This document shows, in pieces, positions 26,763 to 36,238 of a stretch of DNA of 64,000 nucleotides. Every line of letters begins with the position of its first letter. Position 1 is the stretch's first letter. The DNA lies in the NCBI GenBank assembly GCA_046328115.1, contig JAXLXE010000003.1:434001-498000 (forward strand), read 5' to 3'. Under the pieces are notes generated by a model. The model made no database searches and had not been told where the DNA came from. It was given only the letters and a program-made list of their open reading frames with translations. Position numbers and translations under genes: made by a program. This DNA comes from JAXLXE01 sp046328115. GTDB taxonomy: Bacteria > Chloroflexota > UBA6077 > JACCZL01.

Positions 26763-27902
26763 TCACGCCAGATTTGAGCGGATGTAGTCGAAGCTCACGT
26801 TCATCCCCAGGCCGGGCCGCTGCGAGATGTGCACGAAGCCCTCATTGTCCATTGGGTCCACCGGCTCGTGCAGCCACGGCGGCGGTGCGTCGTAGTCCAC
26901 AAACGGGTGCAGCAGGCCGCGCTCGTAGTACAGGCCGGGGACCATCATGGCGCCCAGTGAGTGCAAGTTGCCCACCCCGCCACCGTGGACCTCCAGGTGC
27001 ATCCCGAACGACTCCGCCAGGTGGATCGTCTTCATCATCGGCGTGAGACCCCCAACGTCCCCCACGCCGGCGCGAACCATGTCGCATGCGCCCGCCTTGA
27101 TCCACTCGGCGCGGGTGTACATCTTCCCCTCCGCGGTCTCCGGCCCACAGATCGGCAGCGAGGTCTGCTCGCACAGCCACTGGTACGACGACATGCTGTG
27201 CTCGTCCATGGGCTCCTCCATCCAGAGGTAGCCCAGGTCCTCCAGCCCCTTCGCCAGCTCCAGCGCCTCAAGACGCGAGTAGTAGTGGAACGGGTCGAGC
27301 ATCAGGGGGAAGTCATCACCGAGCGCCTTTCGTACCGCGGCGCAGGCCTGCAGATCGCGCTTTACGCTCGGCGCACCGGGCGTCGGCGGCTGCCACGTGT
27401 GCAGCTTGTAGGCCGGGTAGCCGCGGTCTTTGCACTTGAGCGCAAACTCCACGTACGCCTCCGGGGTGTCCAATCCGCCTGGCGTGGCGTCGCCCACCAT
27501 CGTGCTGGCGTAGGCGGGCACCTTGTCCCGCGCCGCGCCCAGGAGCTTGTGCACCGGAAGATTCACCGCCTTGCCGGCGATGTCCCACAGCGCCAGATCC
27601 ACCGCGGTGAGGACCTTGTCCGTCAGCGAGGCCAGATTCAGCCTCTGCCGCTCGTTGAGTGCGTACCAGATGCGCTCGCGGTACAGCGGGTCCTGTCCGA
27701 TCAGGTACGGCTTCACCACGCTGTTGATGGCGCCCTCGTGCACTGCCCCGAAGTGGTGCCCGTCAACGCCTTCATCCGTAGAGATGGTCAGGAGCGACTG
27801 AACGGCCTCGTGCTCCTCGCCAACGTGACCATGGCCGTCTGAGTCCCGGCCGATTCTGGTCCGGTAGCGAAATCGAGTGATCGTGACGTCAGTGATCTTC
27901 AT
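26763..27902 (-). CDS. Mandelate racemase/muconate lactonizing enzyme family protein (enolase superfamily)
   Basis: 379 residues from the ATG at 27902, with GGAGG about 11 bases upstream; a longer frame upstream is not protein-like. The capping domain is followed by a TIM barrel with YKLH (Lys166, His168), metal ligands Asp203 (MLDPFHYY), Glu229/230 (WMEEP) and Glu255 (GPETAEG), and a C-terminal EVHGGG. These are the metal-binding and acid/base positions of the superfamily, whose members abstract a proton next to a carboxylate, often as sugar-acid dehydratases. The substrate is unknown. A second, more gluconate-dehydratase-like member lies at 57935. Confidence 0.88.
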   Translation of the reverse strand: MKITDVTITRFRYRTRIGRDSDGHGHVGEEHEAVQSLLTISTDEGVDGHHFGAVHEGAINSVVKPYLIGQDPLYRERIWYALNERQRLNLASLTDKVLTAVDLALWDIAGKAVNLPVHKLLGAARDKVPAYASTMVGDATPGGLDTPEAYVEFALKCKDRGYPAYKLHTWQPPTPGAPSVKRDLQACAAVRKALGDDFPLMLDPFHYYSRLEALELAKGLEDLGYLWMEEPMDEHSMSSYQWLCEQTSLPICGPETAEGKMYTRAEWIKAGACDMVRAGVGDVGGLTPMMKTIHLAESFGMHLEVHGGGVGNLHSLGAMMVPGLYYERGLLHPFVDYDAPPPWLHEPVDPMDNEGFVHISQRPGLGMNVSFDYIRSNLA

Positions 27903-28044
27903 GCAGTTGCTGCCTCCGACGAGATGGTAGCCCGTTCGGCGCTCCGGCACCGGAAGGCACAACGCACACCGGTAGCTTGTGGCCATCGCGGCACTTTCGT
28001 CGCAATCTTGCCGTTTCCACCCAGCGACAACGTCACTCGGGGTG

Positions 28045-30135
28045 ATGCAGATGGGCAGATCTTGGCGGATGCTTGGCCGAGCAGCCGCGGGTTTAGGAAG
28101 GCTGCGGCTCCTGACGCCGCTCCTGTTGTTGGTGGGGGCTATCCTGTTCTCCTCCAATCAGTCGGAAGTGGCGTTGGGCCAGGAGCGCCGGCCCAACAGT
28201 CTCGGCGCGGCCAGCGTGAGCACGCCGGTCGCGCCGCCCTCGCGCGGAGGTCAGCCGCCTGCTAACGCCCGTGCGACCGGCTGGCTCAACCTGATCTGGG
28301 GCGACGGCCAGCCCGGCAGCGGCGTGGCGCTGCCCCCTGTGGCGCACGTGATCCAGGATGACGGCACGGTGCACACACTGCACGTGGACCCCGCGCTGCT
28401 GAGCGGCCAGGGCGGCCTCCGGGCATTCGATCGGCAGCGGGTCACCGTGGAAGGAGCCTGGACCACCCACGCGCCCGGGCGTTTCGGGTCTCCCAGCGGC
28501 CAGGTCCTGGAAGTGTCCTCCCTGCGCAGCGAGAGCGGGCCGACGCGCTCGGCAACGCGGCTCGCCGGATCACGCGCTTGGGTCAGCATCCTCTGCCGCT
28601 TTGCCGATGCCACCAGCACCACGCCCCGCGACCCAGGTTACGTCTCCGGCCTGGTCTCCGGCGCCAGCTACCCCAGCCTGGACAACTACTGGCGTGAGAA
28701 CTCGGGCGGTCTGGTTGACCTGAACGGCAGCGCAGTCGCCGGCTGGTACAACCTGCCGCAGCCGCGCAGCTACTACGTATACAACAACCAGCTAGATTTC
28801 ACGCGCGCGGCTAACGACTGCACAGCGGCCGCCGACGCCGATGTCTACTTCCCCAACTACGCCGGCGTGAATCTCATGTTCAACCAGGACCTGGACTGCT
28901 GCGCCTGGGGCGGCAGCCGCACCATGACCCTGGACGGCACCACGAAGACCTACTCCATGACGTGGATGCCACCATGGGGGTTCAACACCCAGTACGTGCT
29001 GGCCCACGAGGTCGGCCACGGCTTCGGGCTGCCCCACTCCTCGGGTCCGTACACCGGCACCTATGACTCGGATTGGGACACCATGAGCGGTGGCGGCACC
29101 TGCATCAACCACCGCGACCCCACCTACGGCTGCGTGGGCGTCCACACCATCGGACACCACAAGGACCTGCTGTCCTGGATCCCGGCCGATCGGAAGTACA
29201 CCGGGGCGGTCGGATCGAGCGCCACGATCACCCTGGAGCGCTCAGCGCTGCCGTCCACCACGGCCGGGCGCTACTACGTGGCGCGCATCCCGGTCGGTAG
29301 CTCGACGACGAAGTCGTACACGGTGGAGGTCCGGCAGCCGGTCAGCTACGACATGGACGTGCCGGGCCAGGGCGTGCTGATCCACAAGGTCGACACCGCC
29401 CTGAGCGACCGTGACGCCCAGGTGGTCGATGCAGACGGCAACGGCAACGCCAACGACGGCGGCGCGATCTGGCTCGTCGGCGAGACGTACACCGACGCCG
29501 CCAACGGCATCACGATCGCCGTGGTCGGTAGCGACGCGACCGGCTACCAGGTGACGATCACCAACACCGGCCCGTCCACACTGCCCACGGCAACGCCGAC
29601 GGCCAGCCCGACCGTCGGGCCAACGGCCACCCCGACCGCCACGGTCGTCGTCTCGGCTCCCGCCAACGATCCGTTCGCCGGTGCCCAGGCGCTGGTGGCG
29701 CCAGAGCCGCCGAAGTCGTTGTCCATCAAGGCCAGCAGCCAGGCCGCAACCATCCAGGCCGGCGAGCCGTCCGACGGTTGCGCGGCGGGCACCGCTATCG
29801 GCCGATCTATCTGGTACCGCGTGGCGGCCGATCCGTCACTGGCCCAGACGTTCGGCACGCTCGGAAGCGGGTTCACCTCGGTGACGACCGTTTACACGGG
29901 CTCGACGGTGGACGCCCTCACGCGGGTGACCTGCGCCCAGCAGGCGGGGACCAAGGCCAGCTCCGTCAACCTGCCAGCCGGCTCCGGCGTGACGTACTGG
30001 ATTCAAGTGGCCGGACGGGACGGGACCGGCGGCCCGGTGAGTATTACGCTCAAGAAGCAGCGCCCCGCGCGACTGGAGCCGGACCCCGCGCCGGCCACGG
30101 ACCCGCCAACGATCGCGCCGCCCAGCCGCCACTAG
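28045..30135 (+). CDS. Secreted metzincin zinc protease (M6/M11-like) with Thr/Pro linker
   Basis: About 696 residues from ATG 28045; the frame is open back to 27979. A basic N-terminus and hydrophobic segment (LLTPLLLLVGAILF) form a signal peptide. The catalytic motif HEVGHGFGLPH (about 320-330) has the three zinc-binding His of metzincins, and a Met-turn-like DTMSGG follows about 25 residues on. Paired Cys suggest disulfides outside the cell. After the protease part comes a PTATPTASPTVGPTATPTAT linker and a C-terminal beta-rich domain of about 150 residues, perhaps for binding. It would be a secreted protease that may feed the peptide transporters downstream. A strong terminator follows. 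Confidence 0.85.
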   Translation: MQMGRSWRMLGRAAAGLGRLRLLTPLLLLVGAILFSSNQSEVALGQERRPNSLGAASVSTPVAPPSRGGQPPANARATGWLNLIWGDGQPGSGVALPPVAHVIQDDGTVHTLHVDPALLSGQGGLRAFDRQRVTVEGAWTTHAPGRFGSPSGQVLEVSSLRSESGPTRSATRLAGSRAWVSILCRFADATSTTPRDPGYVSGLVSGASYPSLDNYWRENSGGLVDLNGSAVAGWYNLPQPRSYYVYNNQLDFTRAANDCTAAADADVYFPNYAGVNLMFNQDLDCCAWGGSRTMTLDGTTKTYSMTWMPPWGFNTQYVLAHEVGHGFGLPHSSGPYTGTYDSDWDTMSGGGTCINHRDPTYGCVGVHTIGHHKDLLSWIPADRKYTGAVGSSATITLERSALPSTTAGRYYVARIPVGSSTTKSYTVEVRQPVSYDMDVPGQGVLIHKVDTALSDRDAQVVDADGNGNANDGGAIWLVGETYTDAANGITIAVVGSDATGYQVTITNTGPSTLPTATPTASPTVGPTATPTATVVVSAPANDPFAGAQALVAPEPPKSLSIKASSQAATIQAGEPSDGCAAGTAIGRSIWYRVAADPSLAQTFGTLGSGFTSVTTVYTGSTVDALTRVTCAQQAGTKASSVNLPAGSGVTYWIQVAGRDGTGGPVSITLKKQRPARLEPDPAPATDPPTIAPPSRH

Positions 30136-30152
30136 GCGACTGCGCTGGTACG

Positions 30153-30187
30153 GCAGAAGGGCAGGCCTCTGGGCCTGCCCTTCTGTC
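30153..30187 (+). terminator. Strong hairpin terminator after the protease gene
   Basis: AGAAGGGCAGGCC at 30155-30167 pairs perfectly (13 bp) with GGCCTGCCCTTCT at 30172-30184 around the loop TCTG, 20 bases after the stop codon. A short T-containing tail follows. Confidence 0.85.
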
Positions 30188-30408
30188 GTACATCGAGCGG
30201 ACAGCACTGGCGTCGACGGCCGGCCGCGATCAGAGCCTCGCGCCGAAGGCAGGCCGCCCGGCCCCGGCGTGGACACCCGCGCCAGCGGCACGTCCAGCAG
30301 GGAGAGGCATCGGACCCCGGCTGGACGCGAAGAGCCGCCCACCCCGCTAGCACGGGACAGGCGGCTCCAAGCTGTCAGCGCGACATCAGCCGCCGCGCTG
30401 GGGTGCGG
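30188..30408. other. Gap between protease terminator and convergent surface-protein gene
   Basis: No gene is supported. Overlapping frames on both strands have no recognisable content. Confidence 0.4.
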
Positions 30409-32907
30409 TTACCGGCGGGAAGGCGCCGGCGCGATGGGCAGCCGAGATCCTCCAGTCTGGGGGGCACCACCCGGGCTCGGGGCGAGCGGGGTGGAGGTAG
30501 TCGTTGTAGTTGAAGTACGAGAGGATGGAGCGACCTGTGTCGCCGGCTCGCTGCAGTGCGGGATGCCCGGGAACAGGCCATTGTTGAAGTTGTCCAGCGT
30601 CGACGCCAGCTGGTTGATCTGAGACTTCTGTTGGTTGGTCAACGCGGTCCAGGTGTCGTACTGGGCCAGCATCGCATCCGCCGCGATAATCGTGGATCCA
30701 ACCGAGGACAGGTTCGCGTTCTTGCCGTACAGGTTCAGCTTCGCCGCCAGAAGCTGCGCCGAAAGCTTGTTCAGGCCGTTGGAAGCTCCATCGGGCGTCG
30801 CGAACTTGTGGAACTCCAGGATCGAGACGGCCTGTGCAGCCGTGGTCACCTGGAATGACTTGAGACCACCAACCGTGCCAAGCTGGACCGGAAGCCGCCC
30901 GGTAACGACATCGGCCTGGCGACCGAGCCCGGCGTGCGTCTTCCAGTAGCCGATCGTAAGCGTACAGCCAGGGTCATTGGGGTTGGCGTTTTGACACTGG
31001 ACGGTCACTACCGTGGACACGGTGCTTTCGCCGGTTGCCTTAGTGTCGTTGGTCGTGAAGCTCGCCTTGTTCGGGACCGTCGTGTTGCCGCACGGCAGAC
31101 CGGTAATGCTGTTGGAGTAGGGGAGCGTCTTGGGGAGGTCTGTGTACTTCACCGTTCCCTGTGAGACGGGCGCTCCGCCGTTGAACGAATCGAAGACCTC
31201 GATCTGCTCATCCGTCTCAGACGTTGGGCTCAGGCCGAAACTCACGCCCGCATTGCCAGAGAAATTGGTGGTGCCACTCGGGCTGTTTTGCAGCGTGGCC
31301 GTGGCGACGTTCGTCCCGCCCGTCTTATCTGGCAACGTGGACGAGTACGTGCACGCGAGGGCGCCGTTGTTAGCGGCAATCGTGTATGGCGCAGTCCCCG
31401 GACAGGTGACGGTTGGGCTCAGCGCACCGAGGGCGTCGCTGACGCTGTTGACCGTCGCGGGAACCGGGGCTGGATTCCTGATCGTGATACTCCCCGATAC
31501 CGCGTAGGTGTCGGCAAATGTCGCACCGAGCACGATGTCATACGCAAGCTCGACCGGCACGTCCTTGTTCACGAGCCACGTGGCGGGACCAGTTTTGTTG
31601 ATGGTCCAGCTGTATTTCCGGTCCCACGAGGTAGTCGCGGTCTTCTCAACCTTCAGCGCGTAGCACTTAACGGCGACATCCGCGGTGGCCGTCTTGGTAC
31701 CGCCAGGCGTCGTGCCGTCACCCGACAGGATCCCCGTCGCCGTATTCGTCTTTGTGCCGTTATCTCCGTCGCACACGAAAGTGTGCGGGTACGAGACTGA
31801 GCCCGTGGCGCTGAACTCCTGTGGACCCGTTGCGAAGAACGCGTCACTGACGCTGATCTTGTCATTCACCTTCTTGGTGGGGTCGCCGAACGACACGCTG
31901 GCGGTACCGGAGCCTGGGCCAACAGCACCGGTTGTCGTTACGGACGCTGTATTGGTTCTGCTCGTCTTATCGGGAAGATCCGCGGAGTACGGGCACTCCA
32001 GCGTCTGTCCCGTCGCAAGCGTCACCGGAAACGTAATCGGGGTGTTGGCCGGCTGTACGGTGCACGGCCCAACCGAGGGGGGACTGGTGGCGCCCGGCAG
32101 CGTGTCCGTGACGCCCGTGATCGTCGCCGGGAGCGGCAACGGCAGCGTCTTGATCACACCCGTGACTTTGAAGTTGCTGTCTGTCCCGGCGTTCTTCGTC
32201 ACGTCCACCGCGTAGTTGACCGTCGCGCTGTCACCGGTGAACAGATCGAGTGACGACTTGTCCACCGACTTCTTGATCTCCCAGTCGAAGGTCCGGGTGT
32301 AGCTGGTGTCGGCGGTCTTCGTGACCTTGACCTCGTAGTCGTAACAGAACACGAGGTGGCTTACGCCGAAGTAGTCCGTGCTGATGGAATTCAGCGGAGG
32401 GTGGAGGTTGAAATCTCCGAGTGACTCCCCGATGTAGACGTAAGAGTCGTACGCGCTGTTCGCTCCGCCCTTGACAATCACAGCGTCAATGGGAAGAGTC
32501 GAGCTCCAGCGGAACAGTTCGCCCCACGGATGGGCACTAGGGGAATCGATGACGGTCTTCGTAATGGTGATGGAGTTATACGGGTCGCTCGGCGATCCGG
32601 GGTCAAGCGCGGTATTCGTGATTGGGCTAGCTGGGAAAGCAGGATACGCGCGAGTCTCTAGGGTAAAGACGCCGTCGTAGGTTCGCGCGGCGGTCGCATG
32701 TATGACCTTGAGGCCGAACCAGTTCGGATTCAGATCCGCACACGTGGGATTCCCGGACGCCAGGATGGGCTGAATGCCATTTCCGCTCTGGTCCCCAGCT
32801 AGGGGCTCCGCGGCGACGGGTGCCGGCGCACGGCCTACAGCCGCCATCGACGCAGCCACCAACGCGAGCGTCGGCACTACCCCTAAGAGTCGTTTGAATC
32901 TCGACAT
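30409..32907 (-). CDS. Large secreted surface protein with repeated beta domains and a GYWKTH C-terminal domain
   Basis: 832 residues from ATG 32907 (GGAG upstream). A signal peptide (RLLGVVPTLALVAASMAAV) starts it. Two similar modules follow: KTADTSYTRTFDWEIKKSV near residue 200 and KTATTSWDRKYSWTINKTG near 430, each leading into DUF11-like domains with paired Cys (CPYSADLPDKT; CTYSSTLPDKT). Near 640 a CTLTIGYWKTHAG segment begins the helical domain often found at the end of such proteins. The C-terminus is Thr/Ser/Pro-rich and contains PQTGG but no membrane anchor. It probably coats or decorates the cell surface; no enzyme motif was seen. Confidence 0.78.
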   Translation of the reverse strand: MSRFKRLLGVVPTLALVAASMAAVGRAPAPVAAEPLAGDQSGNGIQPILASGNPTCADLNPNWFGLKVIHATAARTYDGVFTLETRAYPAFPASPITNTALDPGSPSDPYNSITITKTVIDSPSAHPWGELFRWSSTLPIDAVIVKGGANSAYDSYVYIGESLGDFNLHPPLNSISTDYFGVSHLVFCYDYEVKVTKTADTSYTRTFDWEIKKSVDKSSLDLFTGDSATVNYAVDVTKNAGTDSNFKVTGVIKTLPLPLPATITGVTDTLPGATSPPSVGPCTVQPANTPITFPVTLATGQTLECPYSADLPDKTSRTNTASVTTTGAVGPGSGTASVSFGDPTKKVNDKISVSDAFFATGPQEFSATGSVSYPHTFVCDGDNGTKTNTATGILSGDGTTPGGTKTATADVAVKCYALKVEKTATTSWDRKYSWTINKTGPATWLVNKDVPVELAYDIVLGATFADTYAVSGSITIRNPAPVPATVNSVSDALGALSPTVTCPGTAPYTIAANNGALACTYSSTLPDKTGGTNVATATLQNSPSGTTNFSGNAGVSFGLSPTSETDEQIEVFDSFNGGAPVSQGTVKYTDLPKTLPYSNSITGLPCGNTTVPNKASFTTNDTKATGESTVSTVVTVQCQNANPNDPGCTLTIGYWKTHAGLGRQADVVTGRLPVQLGTVGGLKSFQVTTAAQAVSILEFHKFATPDGASNGLNKLSAQLLAAKLNLYGKNANLSSVGSTIIAADAMLAQYDTWTALTNQQKSQINQLASTLDNFNNGLFPGIPHCSEPATQVAPSSRTSTTTTTSTPLAPSPGGAPQTGGSRLPIAPAPSRR

Positions 32908-33541
32908 GCCTGCCCTCTCCTTACTCCTGGCGCCTCGACAGGTCCTGACGCCAGGCTGTACACGAGCCAGAGGCCAGCGCGGCTTGCGCGCCTCTAGTCC
33001 TCCCTGGTTCCCACTGGATCGCCCCGAGATACCTCCACGTGTACACGCCGCCTCGATTGCGCGGCAGCGTCCACGGTCCGACCAGGCATCGACAACCCCC
33101 CGATGCGTTGGACCTGCGCCCGTGCCCTTCATGACTGCTCGGTCGGGTTCGCCACTCGCTCGCCCCGGCGCCGGCGACCATCTCAGTCACCAGGGGTCAT
33201 CGCGTCCGAGCGACTCTAGTCTAGGCAGAGCTTCCACGCAATGCAAGTGACAATCGCCCCCACCAGTTGGGGGTCGGTCGCGTAGACGGAAGTCTGAACA
33301 GAAGACTATCGCATATTTACGACACAATCGCCTGTTAAGCGGACGGCAGGGCGGCCGTCGAATCGTCAACTCGCCAACGGGGGCCGGGCAGCGTAGTGCG
33401 TCTCGGGGCCATTGTGAGGACTCCATGCTCTGGTCACGACCTGGCTGACCTGCAGGCTGCTACCATCTCCACGATCGTCACGCGGCGCGGCTCACGAGCT
33501 CGCGGAGGCGCCAGATCGACGATCGGGCGAGGTGCCAGATC
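32908..33541. other. Divergent intergenic region upstream of the surface protein and the first peptide ABC operon
   Basis: Two divergent genes start on either side, so promoters for both should lie here. An AT-richer patch around 33300-33345 could hold one of them; no clear -10/-35 pair can be asserted. No gene is supported. Confidence 0.4.
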
Positions 33542-35278
33542 ATGTCCGATGACGCGCGGCTATTGGCTCGGTTGATTCCTTTGAAGCGTGCCAGCGTCTC
33601 CAGGCGGGCGCTCCTGAAGTCCGGCGTCATGCTGGGCGTCACGTCGTTGCTCGCCGCCTGCCAGACCGCCCCACCAGCGCCGCCCACCGCCGCGCCCAAG
33701 ACAGAGACCAAGCCCGCCGCCCCGCCGCCCGCGGCCTCACCTGCGGCCAGCCCTGCCCCCGGCGCCTCGCCGGCGGCCTCACCCGCCGCGGCCGCCCCCG
33801 CGGCACCGGCGGCTCAGCCAGCGGCCGCGGCCGCAAGACCCGCCGGACGCCTCGTGTATGCGAACCCCAGCAAGCTGCGCACGCTGGACACCATCACGCA
33901 GTACGGCCTCCAGGAGTTCCAGATCTCCCGCCAGATCATGGAGCCGCTGGTAGACCTGGACCAGACCGGCAAGCTCATTCCAGTCCTGGCGGAGTCCTGG
34001 ACCGCAACCGACGGCGGCAAGACCTGGACCTTCAAGCTGCGCCGTAACGTGAAGTTCCACGACGGCTCGCCGTTCGACGCGAAGTCGGTCCAGGCCACCA
34101 TCAAGCGCGCCAAGACGGCCACCATCTCTCAGCACAAGTTCGCGTTCGTGGACTTTGAGGACGAGCCGGTCCAGATCGTGGACGACTTCACCGTGGCCTT
34201 CAAGAGCAAGCTGCCCACCGCCACGCTCCCCTACAACCTGGTGACCGTCTACATCCAGCCGGCCGCCATCTCGTCTGACCCCAAGTACGACAAGGAGCCT
34301 GCCAACCAGGCCATTGGCACCGGACCGTTCAAGCTGGTCAAGTTCAACGTGGACGGCGACACCCAGCTAGAGGCCAACACGGCCTACTGGCAGCCCGGCC
34401 TCCCCAAGGTGGGCGAGCTGATCCACCGGCCGGTCATCGAGCCCGCGGCCCTGGTCGCGGCCGTGAAGGCCGGCGAGGTAGATCTAGCCGAGGGGATCTC
34501 CGTGGACTTCGTGCCCGGGCTCAAGAGCGATCCCAACCTCCAACTCATCCAGAGCAACCTCTGGCAGATCGACTTCTTCATCCTCAACACCACGTACGCG
34601 CCGCTGAGCCAGCCAAAGGTGCGCCAGGCAATCAACTTCGCGATCGACCGCGATGTCCTCACCAAGGACGTGTACGGCGCCGGCACCCCCATCGCCACGT
34701 ACCCGCCCAAGGGTCTCGTTGGCTACAGCGCCAAGCTGCCCGCCAACCCGTACGACCCCAACAAGGCGAAGGCGCTGCTCAAGGAGGCCGGTCTCGAGTC
34801 CGGCTTCGATCTGGAGATCGTGTTCCCCGCGGGCACCTACATCAAGGACAAGGAGATCTCGCAGTTCGTAGGCGACCAGTTGAAGAAGGTGGGCATCCGC
34901 GCCACGGTCGTCTCGGGTGAGGCAAACGCCACCCGCAACGGCTACCGCGAGGGCAAGTACCAGATGGGCATGCTCTCCAGCATCGCCGTCACCGGCGACG
35001 CCGACCGCTACATGCAGGAGCGCATCGTCCAGGACATCAACAAGAGCGGCTACAAGGACGACCGCGTCATCCCGCTCATCAAACAAGCCGCGTCCGAAAC
35101 TGACAACGCCAAAAGGACCGCGCTATACGAGCAGATCCAGGAGATCATGTGGGAGGGTCCACCCGTCATCTACCTCTATCAGATCGACTGGACCTACGCG
35201 GCTCGAAAGGCGGTGCAGGGGTTCACGTGGATGCCCAACCGCATCTTCACGCTCATGACGGTGGCTAAGTCCGGCTAG
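33542..35278 (+). CDS. Oligopeptide/dipeptide ABC transporter substrate-binding lipoprotein (SBP_bac_5)
   Basis: 578 residues. A Tat-like SRRALLKS motif precedes a hydrophobic stretch and a lipobox (SLLAAC, Cys near residue 39), so it is probably exported and lipid-anchored. A stretch of about 60 residues almost only of Ala, Pro and Ser then acts as a flexible tether. The binding domain carries family marks: SWTATDGGKTWTFKLRRNVKFHDG, AIGTGPFKL and RQAINFAIDRD. The permeases follow directly. No ATPase genes are in this operon. The ligand is likely a peptide or similar amide compound. Confidence 0.9.
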   Translation: MSDDARLLARLIPLKRASVSRRALLKSGVMLGVTSLLAACQTAPPAPPTAAPKTETKPAAPPPAASPAASPAPGASPAASPAAAAPAAPAAQPAAAAARPAGRLVYANPSKLRTLDTITQYGLQEFQISRQIMEPLVDLDQTGKLIPVLAESWTATDGGKTWTFKLRRNVKFHDGSPFDAKSVQATIKRAKTATISQHKFAFVDFEDEPVQIVDDFTVAFKSKLPTATLPYNLVTVYIQPAAISSDPKYDKEPANQAIGTGPFKLVKFNVDGDTQLEANTAYWQPGLPKVGELIHRPVIEPAALVAAVKAGEVDLAEGISVDFVPGLKSDPNLQLIQSNLWQIDFFILNTTYAPLSQPKVRQAINFAIDRDVLTKDVYGAGTPIATYPPKGLVGYSAKLPANPYDPNKAKALLKEAGLESGFDLEIVFPAGTYIKDKEISQFVGDQLKKVGIRATVVSGEANATRNGYREGKYQMGMLSSIAVTGDADRYMQERIVQDINKSGYKDDRVIPLIKQAASETDNAKRTALYEQIQEIMWEGPPVIYLYQIDWTYAARKAVQGFTWMPNRIFTLMTVAKSG

Positions 35279-35317
35279 ACCGACGACTCACCACCTGCTC
35301 CCGACTCGTACGCAAGC

Positions 35318-36238
35318 GTGACCGCCTACCTCATCCGGCGGCTCCTGGACGCCGCGCTGGTGGTGCTCGGCGTCAGCGTGATCATCTTCGTGTTGGTCAG
35401 GCTGACGCCCGGCGATCCAGTGCGGACCTACCTGGGGGAGACGGCCACTGACGAGCAGGTGGCCTTCTACCGCCAGCACCTGGGCCTGGATCAACCACTG
35501 CCCTTGCAGTACGCCCGATTTCTCCAGCGCGCCATCGCCGGCGACCTGGGCAACTCGCTCTTCTACCACCGTCCCGCCACCAACGTGGTCGGTGAGCACC
35601 TGCCGGCCACGCTGTTACTGAGCGCCACCGCGCTGCTGCTCTCGCTCGCGCTCGCGGTTCCACTCGGTGTGCTCTCGGCCATCCGGCGCGATACGTTCTG
35701 GGACTACCTTGGGATGTTCGTGGCGATGATCGGCCAGTCCGTGCCGGCGTTTTTTCTGGGCCTGGTGCTGATGCTGCTGTTCGCGGTGGAATGGAAGGTC
35801 CTACCAACCGCGGGCTACGGCACCTGGCAACACGTCGTCCTGCCGGGCATCACGCTGGCCGCCTTCCTGGCCGGCCTCCTCACGCGGATGGTACGGAGCG
35901 GCATGCTGGAGGTGCTCGGCGACGACTACATCCGCACGGCACGGGCGAAGGGACTGGGCGAGAGCGCCGTGCTGTATGGCCACGCCTTCCGCAACATGGC
36001 CATCCCCCTCGTCACCGTCATTGGCCTGCAGCTTGGCACCCTGCTCGGCGGCGCCATCGTGGTGGAGACGGTGTTCTCCTGGCCGGGCGTGGGCACCGCC
36101 GCCGTCACCGCCATCGGATCGCGCGACTACTCGCTGGTCCAGGCCATCGTGCTCCTGGTGTCCGCGTTCTTCGTGCTCATCAACCTCGTGGTCGATCTGA
36201 CCTACGCGTGGATCGACCCACGGATTCGCTATGCCTAG
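35318..36238 (+). CDS. Peptide ABC transporter permease, DppB/OppB type
   Basis: 306 residues from a GTG at 35318. It has an N-terminal membrane segment, the GDPVRTYLG and LGLDQPLPLQY segments of DppB proteins, five more membrane segments and the EAA loop (DDYIRTARAKGLGESAVLYGHAFRNMAIPLVT). It overlaps the next permease by 8 bases. It forms the channel half-partner of the 36231 gene. Confidence 0.92.
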   Translation: MTAYLIRRLLDAALVVLGVSVIIFVLVRLTPGDPVRTYLGETATDEQVAFYRQHLGLDQPLPLQYARFLQRAIAGDLGNSLFYHRPATNVVGEHLPATLLLSATALLLSLALAVPLGVLSAIRRDTFWDYLGMFVAMIGQSVPAFFLGLVLMLLFAVEWKVLPTAGYGTWQHVVLPGITLAAFLAGLLTRMVRSGMLEVLGDDYIRTARAKGLGESAVLYGHAFRNMAIPLVTVIGLQLGTLLGGAIVVETVFSWPGVGTAAVTAIGSRDYSLVQAIVLLVSAFFVLINLVVDLTYAWIDPRIRYA

